This document shows positions 47,901 through 57,852 of a DNA stretch of 64,000 bases, in pieces; positions within the stretch are counted from its first letter, which is position 1, and every line of letters starts with the position of its first letter. Under the pieces are notes generated by a model. That model saw nothing but the letters and a program-made list of their open reading frames with translations. It did not search any database and was not told where the DNA came from. The stretch is from the NCBI GenBank assembly GCA_020466095.1, contig CM035807.1, positions 46,190,398 to 46,254,397 on the forward strand, written 5' to 3'. Origin of the DNA: Chlorops oryzae. Lineage: Eukaryota; Arthropoda; Insecta; Diptera; Chloropidae. The position numbers and the translations under genes are program-made.

Positions 47901-48007
47901 GAAATTTTTCTTAACTAGGCTAAAAAAATGAACTGTGCTAAATTTCATGACCCTAGGAGCAATCCTTCTATTTTTTGCCAAGAAATGTATGAAGCAATAC
48001 CACTGTG
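44958..48007 (+). mobile_element. Transib DNA transposon
   Basis: 3050 bp with terminal inverted repeats CACAGTGGTATT / AATACCACTGTG and a 5-bp duplication TGACG (44953-44957, 48008-48012). Copy 1 of the duplication has the empty site with a single TGACG near 32596. 5-bp duplications and CACxxTGG-type ends define Transib. TACCCCTAGGGACTGACC occurs twice in the 3' flank, about 143 bp apart (47725, 47868). Confidence 0.93.
45711..47646 (+). CDS. Transib transposase, two exons, possible frameshift in exon 1
   Basis: RAG1-related transposase. Exon 1 starts at 45711 (MSLFSVSYSELSEKL) and runs to a donor at 45950 (GTACGT). The 66-bp intron ends at TTTTTTTGTTAG (46015) and exon 2 runs to 47646. Exon 2 encodes KWGCDGSSGH (first catalytic Asp, near 46512), FTMLDGKTAQ (probable second Asp, near 46828), CFICKAKPSEMND (zinc-binding Cys pair), LHARIKLMECILHVAYNM, and SEEAEEARNKDYRRYR (Glu-rich, probable catalytic Glu region). 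The splice phase matches the frame giving NDSWLK before the donor, but the frame from the ATG is one base off near 45900 and meets TGA at 45933. So one indel, real or a sequencing error, may inactivate it. Confidence 0.85.
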
Positions 48008-48078
48008 TGACGTTAGTCCCCTGTTTCACGCAGTTACAATATTTTTCCTATGCTTGTAAATTCTAATATACTTAAATA

Positions 48079-48882
48079 TAAGGCTTTTACTATTGAATGT
48101 TGTTTTTTATGGTGTCTAGTGAGCATCGTCTGCTTAGCTATTCCTAACTTACCAAATAGTAGGCAAAATATTCTGGTTCTATGAATCTACCAATTCCTAT
48201 TTGAATGCTAATATTTTAGAGTTTAAAACTACCATCCCGTTCAGCAGTGTTATTTAACGTCATCAAACTTCTAACCGACTGGTGACGTTACTAAAGAGTA
48301 GGCGTTGTGTGTTTACATAAAGACTTAATCCTAAGGATTTAATATTTAAAAAAAAGTAGGCGTAATATGTTTTCATATAGACTTAATCCTAAATATTTTA
48401 AATAAAAAAAAAGAAGAAAAAAATGACGCTCCCTGGGATTTTTCCAAAACTAGAAAATCTGTACTTTGGTGAGTCCTCACAGACTCTTTCCTAATTATTT
48501 CTGAGATAAGTTAAGCAAATTTAGTTCTGTAGACCTATGCACCTTAAATAAATTAATACTGGTAGTTAAAATACATGTTTATTTTTCATTTATCGGCATC
48601 TAAACATAGATCGCAAAAAGATATTTTTGGCACTATATGAAGTCGAATTGAAATCCACATTGGTTTTTGGCCGCGTTAGCGTGGCTTCGTGTATCAGCAG
48701 ATGCAAATACCTTAAGCGCGCCTCCTGACGTAAGCTGTGTTAACGTTCGCAGAGTTGCGTTTATCGGTTTACAGTGGTAGGATGAAACAATCGGTGTATG
48801 TGTATGTAGTTCGTAAATGATTTTTTTTTTTTCAGCAACAACAACAAATTACTGGTTTTCGTTGATCACAAAAAAAAGGGAA
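48079..48882. other. Unassigned intergenic/repeat sequence
   Basis: A ~60-bp imperfect tandem duplication containing AGTAGGCGT and AGACTTAATCCTAA lies near 48298-48400. Otherwise nothing recognisable. Confidence 0.4.
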
Positions 48883-48982
48883 NNNNNNNNNNNNNNNNNN
48901 NNNNNNNNNNNNNNNNNNNNNNNNNNNNNNNNNNNNNNNNNNNNNNNNNNNNNNNNNNNNNNNNNNNNNNNNNNNNNNNNNN
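48883..48982. other. Assembly gap (100 N)
   Basis: Run of 100 N. The right edge lies inside an hAT-like transposase sequence. Confidence 1.
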
Positions 48983-49453
48983 TTCAGTCAGGCGGAAGCT
49001 GTTGCCGATAGCCTAGGAGAATGGGGTATAAGAGATCAAATTGTAGGCATGTGTTTTGACACAACGGATTCTAACACTGGACGAATGCAAGGCTCTTGTA
49101 CATTTCTGGAAAAACATATGGGTAAAAATATGTTGTACTTGGCCTGTCGCCATCACATATCAGAAGTCGTATTGCGATCAGTTTTTAAGCACGGATTCGG
49201 AATGAAAACTGGTCCCCAACCTGACATTTTTAAAAATTTCCAGATTTATTGGCCTAACATTGATCAGGCTAAATACCTGGAAGGAAGGCGTTTACAAGAA
49301 AAGAATAAAGCCAAACGTCAGAGAATTTTTGGCATAAATTCAAAAGAGAGAGATAGACGTTGTTATTGTTATTGCTTTGCTTTTGATTTTATTGGCAAAG
49401 ACATTGAACTAGCGTGGAAGAAACCACAATATCTTCCTCCTTTCACGCTATAA
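48983..49453 (+). pseudogene. hAT-like transposase fragment (plus copy)
   Basis: Open from the gap edge to a stop at 49453. Features: MCFDTTDSNTGRMQGSC, then LACRHHISEVVL, which looks like the Asp and the Cys/His motif of an RNase H-like transposase of hAT style, and a C-terminal tail ending YLPPFTL. The same sequence is present inverted at 62747-62279. The N-terminal part is missing because of the gap. Superfamily is tentative. Confidence 0.6.
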
Positions 49454-49985
49454 ACACAGCTGAAGCTATATGAGAAAATGTTTCAATATAGCTGTAAACG
49501 AAGTGGCGTCATCTACTACTTTCTTATCCTGTACTGTACGAAAGGCCAATATATGTTCGATTTATCGATGTTGTTGAAATTTAAAAATTTCCATTTGTTT
49601 TTCTCACTTTGCGTCAGCGACAAAAGAAATATGGGTGGTAACAATTCATTGCATCTTGTACTTTCCCAAGACGACAAGATAGTTTGTTTTTGAAACAAAA
49701 AAATTACCCATACCTGTCAAAAGTCACTCTTTTTCGCATAAACTGTATAAAACAAATGGTCCGTAAATGTTTCAAACTTTTATGCCCAAGGCTTATGATG
49801 ACAAAACAATTGCTCACTAGGGCCAAAGCAGTATACGTTCTAACACAATAATATCAATTTCAGCAAGTCTTATTTGTTTCTCCAATTTCAAAGCGTTGTA
49901 ACTTTCTTCCCCGTTAACCGATTACAATATTTGGCATTTTAGAAGCCTTATTTCATCCTCTTTCAGATTGCGGGAAAATTTAGCT
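49454..49985 (+). mobile_element. 3' flank of the hAT-like element
   Basis: Noncoding, matched in inverted orientation by 61745-62278. Small open frames here are chance. Confidence 0.6.
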
Positions 49986-51640
49986 TCTGTGGACTTTTTT
50001 TTCCAGAATACACTGTTAAACAAAAAAAGCCAAAACCGACAAAAAATAAAAAAAGCACATTACAAAAATTTTCATACCATCCACAAATAAAAATAGATTG
50101 TGTTCAATTAAGGATTTTATGATAGTAAAATATGTATTCTTCCGACTCGTTGACAGTTTCTTACGTCTTTTGTTGTTATTGGTTGAGACCTATTACCTCA
50201 GATATAAAAAAAAACCTAACAAACTCGAAGTTTTTTGACCATAGCTGTATTATATAATATATAACCCGATTTCAATGTTAAGAAAGTGTAAAGAAAATTG
50301 AGTTTTTTAAAAAGTGACAAAACTCCAAACCTCCTTTTTATTTAAAGCTTTTTCAGGCCGCGACCCCAATATCTTTGTTGTTTTTCCAACGATTTTTTGG
50401 GCTTCTTACGAAGCTAATGAACTGGTCTAATTAGAAAGGGAACTTTTTTGTTGCTATGGTACATAATATGTCCCCTAGGGGGTACATTATGGAAAATTTC
50501 GGCGAAAACCCCAAAATTTCTCAACTGTGGGCCCCTCTAGGCACGGCAAGGAATTATTGAATTGGGTTTAAATTTTGAGCATTTCAGTTTTACACCAAAA
50601 GGAACAATCTTGGCCGTGAGCATCTAAAAAAATCGAAAAAACCTATTTTGAAAAACCACCCTAGGGTACAGTTTTCTTATCGGAGCAGTTCGACTTCACG
50701 AAATTTTGTATGCGTATTCACGGGGATATAAGTAAAAACAAGTTCGCCAATCGGATAATTTTTAGGTACCTCTAGTACCTACTAGTGTCTATTATGAAAA
50801 TCGCAAAAACTGCTGTAAAACCTGAATCTTTTTGGATATGAAAATGGATACTTGAACGAACTGGACAATTTAATTAATTTCCAAAAATTGTAAAAGTGGG
50901 CATGGCCAAAGCGAGTTTTTCAAAAATTGTCTGCAACACCAGAAAGTGAAATGGGCCTGCAAGAAAGTTGGCACTACTAAAGGTACCTCCAGTAGTAGGG
51001 TCTGTCAGAAAAAACGCAAAAACTGCATGTCTTCGAGAACAGAAACTTTAAATCAATTTCCCAAAAATCCATTTCGACGAGTGACCAAACACTACTACTC
51101 AAAATCTACTGAACCATTTTTTTTTTTATATTTTGAACACTACTCCCCAACATTAATCACTATTAAATTGTTATATCATAAATCACGATTTTATTTTTGA
51201 ATTTTTGAATTGCAATTAACCGCTTTATATTTTATTTATTGTGAAAAATTCTTTCTGATGATATCCCGTACTAGAATCTGGTAAGCAAATCATGCAAGCT
51301 GCTTTAAAAGCGGGCGTTTTTGAAATATTTGGATGAAAATCGATTCTTTAACACTCCTAGGGGCGTGGCAAAGTGACGTTATTCGATATTTGTCTCTTAT
51401 ACATTAAGTTATACTTCAACATGAATGTAAGTTGGCACGTGTGCTTCCTCTGCAATCAAAAAATGCTCTCAGAAAATTTCACTTATCGGTCCATAATTAA
51501 GTGTTCGTCCAGTTCAGGTTCTATCACAAAAGTCCCAAAAAAATCAGAGAATTTGGAGATTTTTATTTTTATATTTAATTTATTGCTCGATAATTAAACA
51601 AAAGGACTTAGAGCTACTTACATTTTATTTAAGGGTTTAA
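49986..51640. other. Transposon-derived noncoding sequence
   Basis: AT-rich with repeated words such as CCCCTAGG, GGTACCTC and AAATTTTT near 50470, 50765 and 50980. Style matches the noncoding flanks of the Transib at 47700-48000. No coding region supported. Confidence 0.4.
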
Positions 51641-52513
51641 GACTATTTTGGTCTTTTTCACTGTACAGTTCACCCTCGTTGAAGGAATTCAAATATACGG
51701 AAAAAAGGGGGCACGTGCCTTGAGGTCGTCGGAAGCCGGTGAGATCGCGCTGTTCCACTCCGATGAGCTGGAATGACGGAAGCTCGAAGATCGGTTGATG
51801 CGGTTGTTGATGGACGGGCTGCAGTTAGCGCGGCGCGTCTTCGCGATTAGAGTTTGAGGACGAACGAAAAAAAAAAGAAACTTGGCTTCTTGCCGTTATA
51901 ATAATTGTATATAAATTCACTCCGAAACTTAGGTCTATGTAAGAAAAAAAATTCAATTAATTTGGCTTCTTGCCGCACATATAGTTCTCGTGAATATTCA
52001 CTGGTTTTAATTGTCTTTTAGTTTAATGAATTTTTTTTTTTTTTTTGGGTTTGCTCGGGTTGGTTGCACGGGAGCCGGTTTCGCAAAAAAAGACGTGTTG
52101 TTCTGATCGAAGTTATTCAGCGAGTGCTAATCGCTGTCGCTCCAGGCGTGGAATAATCGGGTTCGTTCCTTTTTTCTGGGAAGTAATGAGTAATTAATGT
52201 ATTCGCCGTGGAATATTTGGCGTTTACGCGGCGCGACAGCAACTTTGAACATCCACTATAACATTTTTTAAAGTGTGTCTTTCTTACAGGCATAAATTTA
52301 TGAGAAATATCTTTTTAGGGGAAAAATTTAAACCCTTTCATCCTTATTTATAGAGAAAATAAAATCGACATTTTCTGAAAAATGAGTTATATACAAAATT
52401 TTATATTTTTAATCAATATACAGTTGAGATTTTCAATAAAAATCGATTCTTAAGTTGAAGTTAACTCTGGCTGATAAATCTAAAATCAGTTCTTTTAATT
52501 AAAAAATTCATGA
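51641..52513. other. Unassigned, partly GC-rich
   Basis: 51710-51870 is GC-rich. GGCTTCTTGCCG occurs twice (51884, 51963). A second GC-rich patch is near 52060-52230. This could be an LTR or regulatory piece of an unrecognised element; no frame supports a protein. Confidence 0.35.
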
Positions 52514-53283
52514 ATGGCGGACGTGAATGATTTCAGTTTAAGGTTTCGTGTGCCAAAATCAAAAATTTTTCAATTGGGAATTATTGAAGATAACGAAATT
52601 ATTGAGGACATCAATATTCTAAGCGATTATGATAGTCTTCGTAGAAGGAAAAGTTACCATTCTTGCCCATGTTCCTTTCAACGGTATGATGATGAGGAAT
52701 TTGTATATTTCTACAGGTAAAGAAGACTTAACTACTCTTTTCTTTTATAGTTTATTAATATAGTACCTAAATTATTCTGTTTAGATTCGATAAGGAATTG
52801 GTACATGAAATAATTAGGATTGTAGAAGAAGTGGTTATTTCAAGATCTTCGTGCCAAAAAAAGCCTGTAAGCACTAAAGTGAAGGTATTAGCGTTCCTTC
52901 GATATGTTGCCAAAGGCCAGTATCAAAAAGATATCGGTTAGTTAAATGATTAGATTTATGAATAAAATTCTCTTTCAATTTTTTCTAAGTGGCATACTTT
53001 TAAGGAGAACTCCCCCTTTCTTCCTAATGTTTCCTTTACTGAAAAGCAAACGCAATACCAACACGCCCATATAATAACACGAAAACTTATGGAAAGAGTT
53101 TTTGGTCAATTAAAAAACAAATTTCGAATTTAGTTGAATAGAATTCAATCAGATTTATCAACGACTAAGAATATTATTGTTTCTTTGGCAGTATTGAATA
53201 GTTTTTCTAAGGACCGTGGAGTTTCAGACATTCTTCAGCCGGAATTTATGGATTTCGAGAATTTTGGTGTGAAGAAGTTATAA
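52514..53283 (+). pseudogene. PIF/Harbinger transposase remnant
   Basis: Exon-like 52514-52718 (MADVNDFSLRFRVPKSK ... EEFVYFYR) reads into a GTAAAG donor. After a ~65-bp intron (TTTAG near 52784), FDKELVHEIIRIVEE and STKVKVLAFLRYVAKGQYQKDIG follow, the Harbinger N-terminal pattern. After a deletion of the catalytic middle, 53040-53283 encodes the C-terminal part (ERVFGQLKNKFRI, a stop, then STTKNIIVSLAVLNSF). Not functional. Confidence 0.72.
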
Positions 53284-54428
53284 TTATTTTCTGACATTTT
53301 TATCAAAAACGTTTAACGCGCCTATTATGTTTGATAATTTGCAGTGAAAAATTTATTGTATTGTTGCGTTTGGGGACAAACGGCAAAAAGGCATCAGAAC
53401 TTTCGCGATCAGCTGCTCCAGCCCTTTTCCCAAAGAGAATTGGAAACAGTTGTTGCCAAAACTACTTCAGATTCGAAGAATTATTCGTTCATTACCACCA
53501 TCTACTTACGTTGCTATGTGGCCCTCTGTTCGAACTCCTTCGTGTCATTACCAAAGTTGAGCCGTTGCGCACTTATAAGATATAGTAGTTTCCCTTCAGT
53601 ACAAAACTTCGATCGCGCCGCGAAATTCTTAAAATTAATCTTTCAACTTTCCAAGTAAGTCTCGACGCCAATCCACCCCTGAAGCAGCTCCAGCGAGAGC
53701 GTACGAATTTTTGCAACAAGTGTGGCTTTCCACGCGATTCTAATTCCTTCCATCACGTTTCTTGGTTGAGGAGAAAAATGAAGAGTGTGCGAAAGGATTC
53801 AAAGCGATTGGGTTCCCATAGTGCTTCAAAGCGTTGCCTAAATTTGTTTTATAGTAATTATCCTTATTTAACCCTGCAACCTAAATCAATTTAAGATGGA
53901 TGTCAGATCAAAATGAAAGCATCGTGTGACGCAGTCGACTATTTTAATTGCAAAGATTGGCACTTGACAATTCTGTTTGCGTTGGTAAGTTTTTAAAGGA
54001 ACTAGGTGTATAAAATCTTGTGCTCTTTTGATTGCAGGCACAGATATTTACATATAAATGTCGGCTGTCCTGGTCTTTACCATGACCCTCAAATTTATGG
54101 GAGGTCAAAACACATACGGTGTTTGGATTCAACGGATATTTTGACAAAAAAAAAGATATATATATATATATATGTATATAGAAATATATATTTATAAATA
54201 TTTCTAACGATATCGGTGGACAAAAAATACGGTCTTGTTTTGGGGGACTCACCTTTCCGACTTTAACACATGGTCATGAAGCCAAATAATTTTTCGACAA
54301 AATTTTTCAACTACAGAGGTACCCCTAGGGCTTGACCGGTTTGCGTATTTTTTGTCACTTGTTCATATTTTGTCCCAACCAACGTTTTCGCCGAATTCCG
54401 TTCAAATCGGTTAACTTTTAAAGGTACC
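53284..54428. other. Unassigned, with TA microsatellite and Transib-like word
   Basis: A 104-codon frame (53344-53658) has no recognised domain. A (TA)n run lies at 54156-54195. TACCCCTAGGGCTTGACC near 54319 repeats the motif of the Transib 3' flank. Confidence 0.35.
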
Positions 54429-55319
54429 TGTTAGAGAATGGACTCGTTTGCCCAACTCTAGTTTGCTTGAAATTATCGACGATCTTAATTCAGCACATGA
54501 ACTGATTGAGTGTTAATTTATTTGTCACAACAAACGGCACTTAAACCGTGTTGCTTCCTTTCAAATGAAATGAATGGTTTCGTATTCAAAAGAAAAGTGA
54601 AGTTTATTGTTCATAGTGCTAGCTTGTATACAATATTTTTGGCTTAGTGATTCTTGGTCACATGTACAGGCACGTTGATGCAGACACCTGCCGAAGGTGC
54701 AATTTGATACACCAAAACAATTTTAGTCCCCTTTATCTTGCAATTCCGCTGACTACGCAGGCATGTGTATGCAAGTTAGGTGCTGCTCTTCTTTTTATTT
54801 AAGGAACACAACACTTTACAATTTAATTTATCATAAAATCGATCTCCGAAGCACTATGTGCTTTTCCTTGGAGTTGTTTCTTACGACTAACAAAGTTGTT
54901 CTTAAAATATAAAAATGCCTTTTTTCAATCATAGCATAACTCAGAGCTGCGGACACAACGTTGTCACAAAGCCAAAAAAAGAATACAAAAAAACTGGGAT
55001 AGCTTTAAAATGCGATAAGCAAAAGCGGTTTCAAATTCGAAGTTCATGCATGGGAATCGGCAATTCAGCTAAAATGTGCGTTGGCTATTTGAGTGCAAGA
55101 AAAGGAAAAAATTCAATTGCAAAAGGTAAAGGAAATTTTGAATATCAACAAAGAAAGAGCGGCTCCGCAGAGCGATAAACAAATCACGGTTTCGAGTGTT
55201 CTGTCCCGGGCATGGGAACATGCAATTAAGCAGAAATGATGAGGCACGTTGGCTGTCATGTTAACTTTGAGGCGAAGGGGTGGAACCGTCATGCGGCTCA
55301 ATCGTGTGCAGTGTTAACT
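54429..55319 (-). repeat. 3' LTR of the deleted gypsy-like element
   Basis: About 891 bp from AGTTAACAC after the purine tract to CTCTAACA. Gypsy-type LTRs often begin AGTTAAC. The 5' edge is inferred because the other LTR is truncated. Confidence 0.6.
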
Positions 55320-56000
55320 TCCCCCCTCTTAAGTTAGAAACGTCCCTGTTTCGACTTCGCAGATCTTGAATGATCTCCGTTATGTTAACCTTGGCAGGTC
55401 GGGTTTTAAAGTATATTATGATAAAAATAATAAAAATTTTAATGCCCGATGTAAGGATTATCCATAAGAACTTATTTTGCCACCTCGTATCTTCCCTAAG
55501 CGTGTTGATATGATTTATATTATCAATGTGGACTTTATGAAGGTACGGGAGAGACAGAATTTCTTTATGTTCGGAAAAATTTATCGTCATTAGCTTTGGG
55601 GGATTAGGGTCGAAAAACATTTGGTGTTTATTAACATCGAACGACGTCCCGTTTATTGTTATCTGTTTTGAGAACGTAAGTAAAGCCGTTCCTTTAACTG
55701 TCAATATTTCATTATCGTGGACAACCGTTGGGGGAACATCGTTTACGAGTACCATGCCTTCAGAAAGTTCTTGTATGTACGGGATATGATATGCGGACTG
55801 ACTTGAACAATTAGCCGAGTTATTGTTCAATAAATGGAATAGGCAGAGGTCAGCGGCGGGTTGGCAAATGTGACCCGTTGTGGTCACGTTACAATTTTTT
55901 ATAGGTGTCTGTTTTTACAGTCGGCTGCTTCAGAAAATTTGAGATTTATTATGGTTTTATTCTTAACTACTGGATATATTTTCAAAAAATTACAAAGCTC
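55261..56000 (-). pseudogene. env: env 3' part of the deleted element
   Basis: A 208-codon frame (55887-55261) resembles the C-terminal half of a gypsy-type envelope: Cys-containing ectodomain, GTALLTFSKQITINGTSF, a hydrophobic membrane segment (FLWIILTSGIKIFIIFIII) and a tail overlapping the purine tract. More env sequence lies upstream (to about 56000) in another frame. No signal peptide, cleavage site or fusion region remains. Confidence 0.75.
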
Positions 56001-56334
56001 ATTTATTTTTGGTATTTTTCCGAATGATGTTTTCGATCTTTACTCCAGTTTCTTTCTGCTGTTTCACAAGTTCTTCAAAAGTGGCCATCGTGAAATTTAA
56101 TGCGAATGAGGACCTAGCGTCCTTGTAGCCACGCAAATATCAGAGTGATTTAGAAGATCGCCTAGTTGATCTTTGCTGATGGAATTGTTCCAAACGTGTC
56201 CCAATGAGGCGGCCAGCCTTTTTTACAGTCGCCAAATGACCGTTCGTTGACGCTGAACCACCGCTGTGACAATTAGTTCGGATAAAGCTAATTTGTGATC
56301 CTGTTCTTTGTGACAGAATAAGGGGTCACCAAAA

Positions 56335-56681
56335 TGTTAGAGAATGGAATCGTTTGCCCAACTCTAGCTTGCTTGAAATTGTCGACGATCTCAATTCAGC
56401 ACATGAACTGATTTAGTGTTAATTTATTTGTCACAACAAACGGCACTTAAACCGTGTTGTTTCCTTTCAAATGAAATGAATGGTTTCGTATTCAAAAGAA
56501 AAGTGAAGTTTATTGATCATAATGCTAGCTTATATACAATATTTTTGGCTTAATGATTCTTGGTCACATGTACAGGCACGTTGATGCAGACACCTGCCGA
56601 AGGTGCAATTTGATACACCAAAACAATTTTAGTCCCCTTTGTCTTGCAATTCCGCTGACTACGCAGGCATGTGTATGCAGA
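56335..56681 (-). repeat. Truncated 5' LTR of the deleted gypsy-like element
   Basis: 347 bp matching 54429-54772. Similarity stops at 56681, where a different repeat begins. Confidence 0.75.
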
Positions 56682-56705
56682 AACGCAAGAAAGAATTTTG
56701 AACAA

Positions 56706-56905
56706 ATTATTTTGCTGTACATAAACAAATTCAAACTCAAATGACGAAGAGTATACAAAATAAAAAGAAATAAATACAACCAACGTCTTTTGCTGTACAT
56801 GCACCATTAAATTTCAAATGACGAAAAGTATACGAAATAAAAAGAAATAAATGCAAGCAACGTATTTTGCTGTACATGCACAAATTCAATATTAAATGAG
56901 ATAAG
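56706..56905. repeat. Imperfect ~70-bp tandem repeat, about three units
   Basis: Blocks with TTTTGCTGTACAT and AAATGACGAA(A/G)AGTATAC followed by AAATAAAAAGAAATAAATGCAA-type sequence recur at about 56709, 56786 and 56868. Confidence 0.7.
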
Positions 56906-56959
56906 AAAAAGAAATAAGCTGAATGAAATATATGAACAGTACCTACCATACAAAGCTGT

Positions 56960-57116
56960 TTCTGTGGGTCTTTGGGAGTTACCCCTAGGGTCCTACCAAT
57001 TTGCACCATTTTACCTTTACTTCTTAATCAGATATAGAAAAATCAGTATACCAATTTTTATTAACATAGGATAACTCCTTTTAATATTTGCAAACAATGT
57101 ATGAAGCGATCCCACT
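56960..57116. mobile_element. Right end of a second Transib-like element
   Basis: TACCCCTAGGGTCCTACCAATTT near 56979 followed by ATGTATGAAGCGATCCCACTGTG at the end parallels 47868-48007 of the intact Transib (ATGTATGAAGCAATACCACTGTG). It is a related but distinct family; the left end was not found. Confidence 0.6.
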
Positions 57117-57850
57117 GTGGACCGTGAGGTGTTTGATGGCAACTTTAGAGATCAATTAAACGAGATGAACCAAATCCGATTATGATGATGAGATGAACCG
57201 CATCCAATTATGTTAATGCGTGGTGGGATATTGTATGTAAACAATTCAAACTTACGAAATTATTGTGATAAAATTAATGGGAGAATATATCACGAAATAA
57301 GGGAAAAGTTGTATACATATATATACAAAGATTTTTTTTTTTTAGAATATTTCTTCTTCTCTTGCATGTTCTTCCCCGTATTCTTCTTCTTCTTGTGCCT
57401 CATCTTCTTCCTTTTTTCTTTTGGAAAAACACTATCGAAACGATGTGGAAGCTTACCCGGAAATTTTAATTGTTTTTTTTTATATAAGTGATTTTTTTTT
57501 GGTTTGAAATCGAGTTTTGTAGTTGCCGAACACGAAAGAAATTTCGTTCAAGAGTGAAGCTTCAAAAAAAAAAAAAAAAACATTTCGCGACTTTATCTAG
57601 TCTGCGCTCAGCACAACAAAATATACTTAATAAAATTAAAAACATTTGTAGAAGTGTGTTGTGGGCTCAGGATGAACGTTCAACCGAAGACCAGAATACG
57701 GAAGTCCATTTTAAATCAATTTTCAATTACTGTTTATTATTATTATAACATTTTTGTTCCCAAGTCCAAAATAGCTCGGTACTATGTGGTTACTGCAGAG
57801 TACAGAATGTTTCGGGCCCTATGAAACATCTTTGAGCTCCTCGTTTTACG
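57117..57850. other. Unassigned, T-rich
   Basis: Poly-T, poly-A and TTCTTC runs (57328-57580). Open frames here are low complexity. No gene supported. Confidence 0.4.
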
Positions 57851-57852
57851 AG

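Larger units (their letters stand above)
32758..48078. repeat. Tandem duplication, copy 2
   Basis: Second copy of the block, starting immediately after the 100-N gap. It includes the 4.4 kb missing in copy 1, has an empty mariner site near 43016 and carries a Transib at 44958-48007. Sequence after 48078 has no partner because copy 1 ends at the gap. Confidence 0.9.
54429..56681 (-). mobile_element. Internally deleted gypsy-like LTR element
   Basis: Minus-strand order: truncated 5' LTR (56681-56335), PBS-like TGGTGACCCC (56331-56322), a gag start (near 56090, MATFEELVKQQKETGVK), a jump into env (to 55261), a polypurine tract (about 55320-55330), 3' LTR (about 55319-54429). The LTR parts share TGTTAGAGAATGG at their lower-coordinate edges and about 345 bp of close similarity, including TATATAAGC. 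protease, RT and integrase are gone. Confidence 0.75.

Noticed and set aside
48817..49011. Open frame spanning the N gap
   Set aside because: The frame exists only because N codons were not called as stops.
57210..57748. Two ~90-codon frames rich in Phe, Cys and Lys
   Set aside because: Low-complexity translation of poly-T and TTCTTC runs.
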